A DNA stretch of 64,000 bases from Pomphorhynchus laevis. Taxonomy: Eukaryota; Acanthocephala; Palaeacanthocephala; Echinorhynchida; Pomphorhynchidae. This document shows positions 59,886 to 64,000 of this stretch, piece by piece. The translations under genes and the position numbers were made by a program. Each line of letters opens with the position of its first letter. Positions within the stretch are counted from its first letter, which is position 1. Where the stretch lies: positions 186,001-250,000 of the forward strand of contig WNNJ02001273.1 in the NCBI GenBank assembly GCA_012934845.2. The letters run 5' to 3'. The notes beneath the pieces are model-generated. The model ran no database searches. It was given only the letters and a program-made list of their open reading frames with translations, and had not been told where the DNA came from.

Positions 59886-60474
59886 TTCAATTTTATTACT
59901 AATTTCACTATTTCTAAACAATCGGTATTTGCCAAGATCGTAGTTCTAATAGTTCAAAATGTAAACAATATATATTTTAAACTTAATATCTTAAACATCT
60001 AAATATCGTAAAATCATTTAAATTTTAAATTTGTTGTTTGAAATTATTTCACTTAAAATGTTGTTTATAGACTAAATACTAAAAATTTCAATATTGAAAA
60101 TATTGAAATATTTAAAATATTAAAAATATTGAATATATAATTAAACATTCTTGACTATAACTACTTATTATTGATAAAAGCTTAATTGCCGAAGCGTCAA
60201 AATAAAGTTTATTTGTTATTCGCCTGGTCTTTATTACTCGTTATATTTACATGTATATAAATTATTTATATAAATTTTTAGAAAATTTCATAAATTTATA
60301 AATTTGAAACAGGAATTTCGAATTTCCTTCGAATATATAAACAGGAATTTCAGGTAAAATGTTAATAAAACCAGCTACATTAAATTAAAGTATTTTATAC
60401 AGTTTTAACGTAAACATTAAGCTATATCTGAAAATCTAGAAATTATTAATATTTGAAGTATATTTTTTCTTATA
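59886..60474. other. AT-rich stretch with one decayed hammerhead-like string
   Basis: 60162-60200 reads TTGATAAAAGCTTAATTGCC, GAAGCGTCAAAATAAAG, related to the foldback at 57.1 kb. No gene seen. Confidence 0.5.
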
Positions 60475-63400
60475 TTTTTATATAAACTTTATATTTTTTC
60501 TTCTTCTTTTTCTTTAGCGTTTGTTCCGCTTCGTTAAAGAGTTCGCCTTTTTGACCAAATGCTTTTACTTTTCTCTGTCTTTCGAGCATTCTTCCGTTAC
60601 CCCCGGCTACTATCATATCCCTTCTTATTGTGTCCAGCCATCTCTGTTTAGGACGCCCAAGGGGTAGCTTTTCTGATACAACCAGGTCCATCCCACTCTT
60701 TATGATGGTGGTTGTGTTTGCGCGGATTACATGACCAAACCATTGTAATCGGGCTTCCCGCTATTTTTCCTCAATCGGCTGAACTCCAAACCTTTTTCGG
60801 ATAATTTCGTTTCTTACATGATCGAGCAGTGTGATGCCGCCCATCCACCTCAGCATTCGCATTTCCATCGCTGCTAATTTGTGTGCGGTTTCATTTGTAG
60901 CAGGCCAGCACTCTGTTCGATACAGTGCGACTGGGCGAATGACGGTGCGGTATATCTTTGATTTAAGATTATCTGCCATTTTCTTATCGCATATTACGCC
61001 AGTCATCGCACGCCATTTTGCCCACGACAGGTGATCCTCCTAATGATCTCAACTGCAATCGATCCGTCTGATGCTACGGTGCTGCCCATATATGGAAAGC
61101 CCTCTGTCGTTTTAATGCTAATACCATATATCTGAAAGTTATCTGCAGCGGAATCTCCTGCGCTCAGCATAAATGTCTTCTTCAGATTTAGGTGTAGGCC
61201 GTATTTTTCCAGCTGATCTTTCCACGCACGGACATGTAGCTCCAATTTCTTTTTATCCTCTCATGCAACCATTACATCATCAGCGTACAGATAGTCAACA
61301 TACATCAGCGTACAGATAGTCCACGGAACAGGCCATTGTAGGTCGCTAGTGATTGCATTCATGACTAGGATGAACAGGAGGGTTGATAAAACGGATCTTT
61401 GGTGTACTCCTACACTTTTTTGGAATGACTGTGACAGTCCAGCGGCGGATTTCACTTTACTCACCGAGTGCGTGTATAGGATCTTTACAAACTCAACCAT
61501 CACCTCTAGCACATTATGTCGTCTTAGTGCGAACCAGATAACGTTCCTGGACACTCTATCGAACGCCTTATTGAGATCAAGAAAAACAATTTTCAGTGGC
61601 TTGAGTTTTTCGCGGTGCTTTTCCATCAACTGCGCTAAAGTGTGAATGGCGTCTATCGTTCCGCATCCTTTCACAAATCCAGTTTGGTTCACACTTATCT
61701 CCGCAATAAGCCGAAGTCTTCGCTCGATTACTTTTTCCAGAATCTTCATCGTGTGTGATAATAGCCTAACCGGGCGATAGTTTGAGCAGTCTGTGGACTT
61801 CCCTTATGTTTCCAAATCGGCACAGTCACACTTTCAGTACAGTCACGAGGTATTTGTCTTTCTTACAATACCCAGTTTAAGAACGCTGTGAGCCATTCTA
61901 CCGGTTGCCAGAATTAGGACTTCCACAATTCAGATGGTATATCGTCTGTGCATGTAGCCTTTCCCTATCGTGAATTATTTAGGGCTGCTGTAACTTTTTC
62001 CTTATTGATTTCTCCCATAGAACCGAGAACAGGATTTATATAGGGAATCGGTGGATGATGAAATTCAGCTGTGCTGATCATCTCATAGTGTTTCCTCCAT
62101 ATTTCACACACCGTTTCCTTATCATTTGTGAGTTTTCCAGTGCCGTCATTGATACCATGAAAACGCCCAATGTTCTCGCTCTGTTTGTGTCGATTTTTAG
62201 CCAGGCGGTATAATGTATTTTGCCCTTGCCTACTGTCTAATTCATCATACAGGGCCTTCTGTTTTCTACTGTAAGTGGCAGCAACTACACACTTTGCGGG
62301 TTTTCGGGCATCCTTATATACATTCCAATTTTCCAAGGTTTTCACCTGTAGAAAAACATGATATTTCTTCTTCTCCCTCACTGCCTCATTCACTTCCTCG
62401 GTCCTCAGACAGGCACATTTTTCTATTTTACGCCTTCCAGCCTTTACCACTCCGCAATATTTCTTCGCGGACCTATATATTTGCTAAAACACATTTGTCC
62501 ACGTCTCTTCTATCTTTGTGATGGGATGCAAGACAATATCCTCGACAATATCTATCTCGCTTTCTTTCATCCTCCACCACTTTATCCGTACTATTCTTCT
62601 CTTTATGAGACAGTAATCGATCTGAGAAATCGCGCTTCCGCTATAGAATGTTGCTAGATGTGATACCCTTTTTTGGAACCAAGTGTTGGTCACCACTAGT
62701 TTATTGGCGTCTGCTAACTCGAGGATTCGCGTTCCTTCATTGTTTTTGTCGCCATATTCATTTCCACCGTGACATACGTAACCACCACTTGATGACCCAA
62801 CGTGTCCGTTTAAATCACCCGCAATCACCAGATAATCTTTTTCTGGTATCTCACACGTTACTTACTCCAATATGTTCCAAAAAATCGTTCTTTATATACG
62901 AAGGTGACCAATTTGTGGACATATGCGCTGACGAAGTGAAGGTTCACCTTATCACCCATGCTAGATATTTTCATCAATCTATCAGAGTATCGTCGCACTT
63001 CATGCACAGCAGAGACAAGTCTCTCGGAGATAACAACTCCCACTTCGTTCTTTCGATTATGGCCTCCACTATAGATGAGTTTGAATCAACCGCCAAGATC
63101 TCTTGACTTAGATCCATACCAACGAGTTTCCTGGATGGCACATATCTCAATTTTCCTACGTTTAAGAGCGTCTACCAACTCAAGCGATATCTCTATCATT
63201 GATCAGACGTTCAACGTTGTAATCTTGATCACCTCCGCACTACTCATTTTCGATCCCTCTTTTGTCTTTGGCTTGGATGATTGTTTCCCGAAACCACGTT
63301 TGAATCGGGAACTCTTATTAACTTTCCACCTGGGTCGGCCCTCATCCACGCGCGTCGTATTGAAGCACGCTCTAGCTCCGGTTGAGGCACATTTGGAATC

Positions 63401-63505
63401 ATTTGGTCATTTTTGTTGCAACAATATGGTTAACGAACAGCCGGCCTGTTGCGAAGGTTTGTCACTGACCGTCACAGTTATCAGCGATGGGCCTAGTCAA
63501 GTTTA
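60475..63505 (-). mobile_element. RTE-clade LINE, nearly full length, broken
   Basis: Reading down the minus strand from 63.5 kb: an N-terminal region; an AP-type endonuclease (ALKRRKIEICAIQETRW, VGVVISERLVSAVHEVRRYS, MIAGDLNGHVGSSSGGYVC, SQIDYCLIKRR); a connecting region (62450-61965, with RQGQNTLYRLAKNR and EIWRKHYEMI); reverse transcriptase (61749-61261: VNQTGFVKGCGTIDAI, LKIVFLDLNKAFDRVSRNVI, VGVHQRSVLSTLLF, YLYADDVMVA); then HLNLKKTFMLS, KMADNLKSKIYRTVIRPVAL, MLRWMGGITLLDHVRNEIIR and LPLGRPKQRWLDTIRRDMI. It ends in an AAG-rich simple tail near 60480. At least six frame changes or stops separate these pieces. The YADD and Asp-box residues are still present. Confidence 0.93.
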
Positions 63506-64000
63506 ACCTGCGTGGTTGCAAGTATCAGATCCATTTAAGAGGGATCGACCCGCCTTGTCACAAATTTACTTTATACTTTTTAACTGCTTAAAATTTATAA
63601 ATTTATGGCAGTTCTTGCAGTTTTTAAATTTCCTGCAGTTTGATGTTAACAAATTCGAATTAACTTCTATTGGCATTACCGCTACCAGACAAGTTAGGAA
63701 AATCGATAGAAATTAATAAACTATAAATTTCAAGCAGTTTTCGAGAAATTTGCCGAATTCTAAAATAAATTTGCGAATTTAAGAAAATAATTTTGTTAAG
63801 CAATGGATTGTAATAATAATTCCGAGTCGCTAATTTATTGCAGTGATCTAATTTTTGCTGCTTGAGATGGCAGTATATTTTATATATTGATTCCTTTGAT
63901 AGTCCTCTAAATGCAGATAATAATTAGAATACAATAAGATTGTATAAATTAGATAACCAAGTGAATTATATCATATATAATGTAATAAAAATTTAATTTC
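63506..64000. other. AT-rich stretch
   Basis: Flank of the RTE element to the window end. No gene or repeat recognised. Confidence 0.5.

Noticed and set aside
62213-63506. Plus-strand ORFs of up to 152 codons
   Set aside because: Antisense to the RTE endonuclease and linker regions.

Overview
The window is invertebrate nuclear DNA. It is strongly AT-rich (by eye roughly three quarters A+T), with split genes, dense retroelement debris, satellites and very few coding exons. Nothing is bacterial, and I cannot place the animal to phylum. It carries an R1/I-like LINE, two RTE LINEs, a CR1/jockey-like LINE and many Penelope-like elements (PLEs). It also holds a phosphoglycerate mutase exon of the cofactor-dependent type and a LIM-domain gene with one 44-nt intron beside introns of many kilobases.

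The backbone is one host gene on the minus strand (CDS 33820 to 4625). I rebuilt it from nine exons whose splice sites and phases all agree, giving 891 residues. It has an N-terminal region, a row of about 30-residue W-x-P-D...G-L-x-K-x-R repeats in one 1.9-kb exon, and a complete LIM zinc finger at the C terminus split over the last two exons. Its introns hold most of the repeats in the left half: a 3.4-kb two-unit satellite (5651-9038), PLE copies (12.4-13.9 and 19.5-21.8 kb), a decayed LINE (16.7-18.0 kb), foldback elements, a 37-bp minisatellite (29.9-31.0 kb) and an RTE fragment (31.9-32.8 kb). To its left lie LINE debris (1-2 kb) and, on the plus strand, the last exon of a phosphoglycerate mutase gene (2294-2415).

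Right of 34 kb there is one convincing open gene, an unrecognised 251-residue ORF (52594-53349). The rest is repeats: an inverted repeat pair (27.4-29.0 and 34.0-37.4 kb) flanking the 5' exons of the LIM gene, tandem arrays at 39.7-40.4, 42.2-42.4 and 59.3-59.9 kb, tRNA-like LINE/SINE tails at 45.1-45.4 kb, a PLE 3'-end cluster at 46.2-48.0 kb, foldbacks at 50.1, 53.6-54.1 and 57.1 kb, and a nearly full-length broken RTE LINE at 60.5-63.5 kb.

The most interesting layer is RNA-level. Hammerhead-ribozyme-like motifs (CUGANGA, stem II, GAAA, short stem III, cleavage triplet) recur in at least four repeat families: palindromic foldbacks, a ~298-311-bp tandem family resembling metazoan retrozymes, isolated copies near PLE ends, and possibly, in permuted order with crossing complementary segments, the 3' end of the main PLE family.
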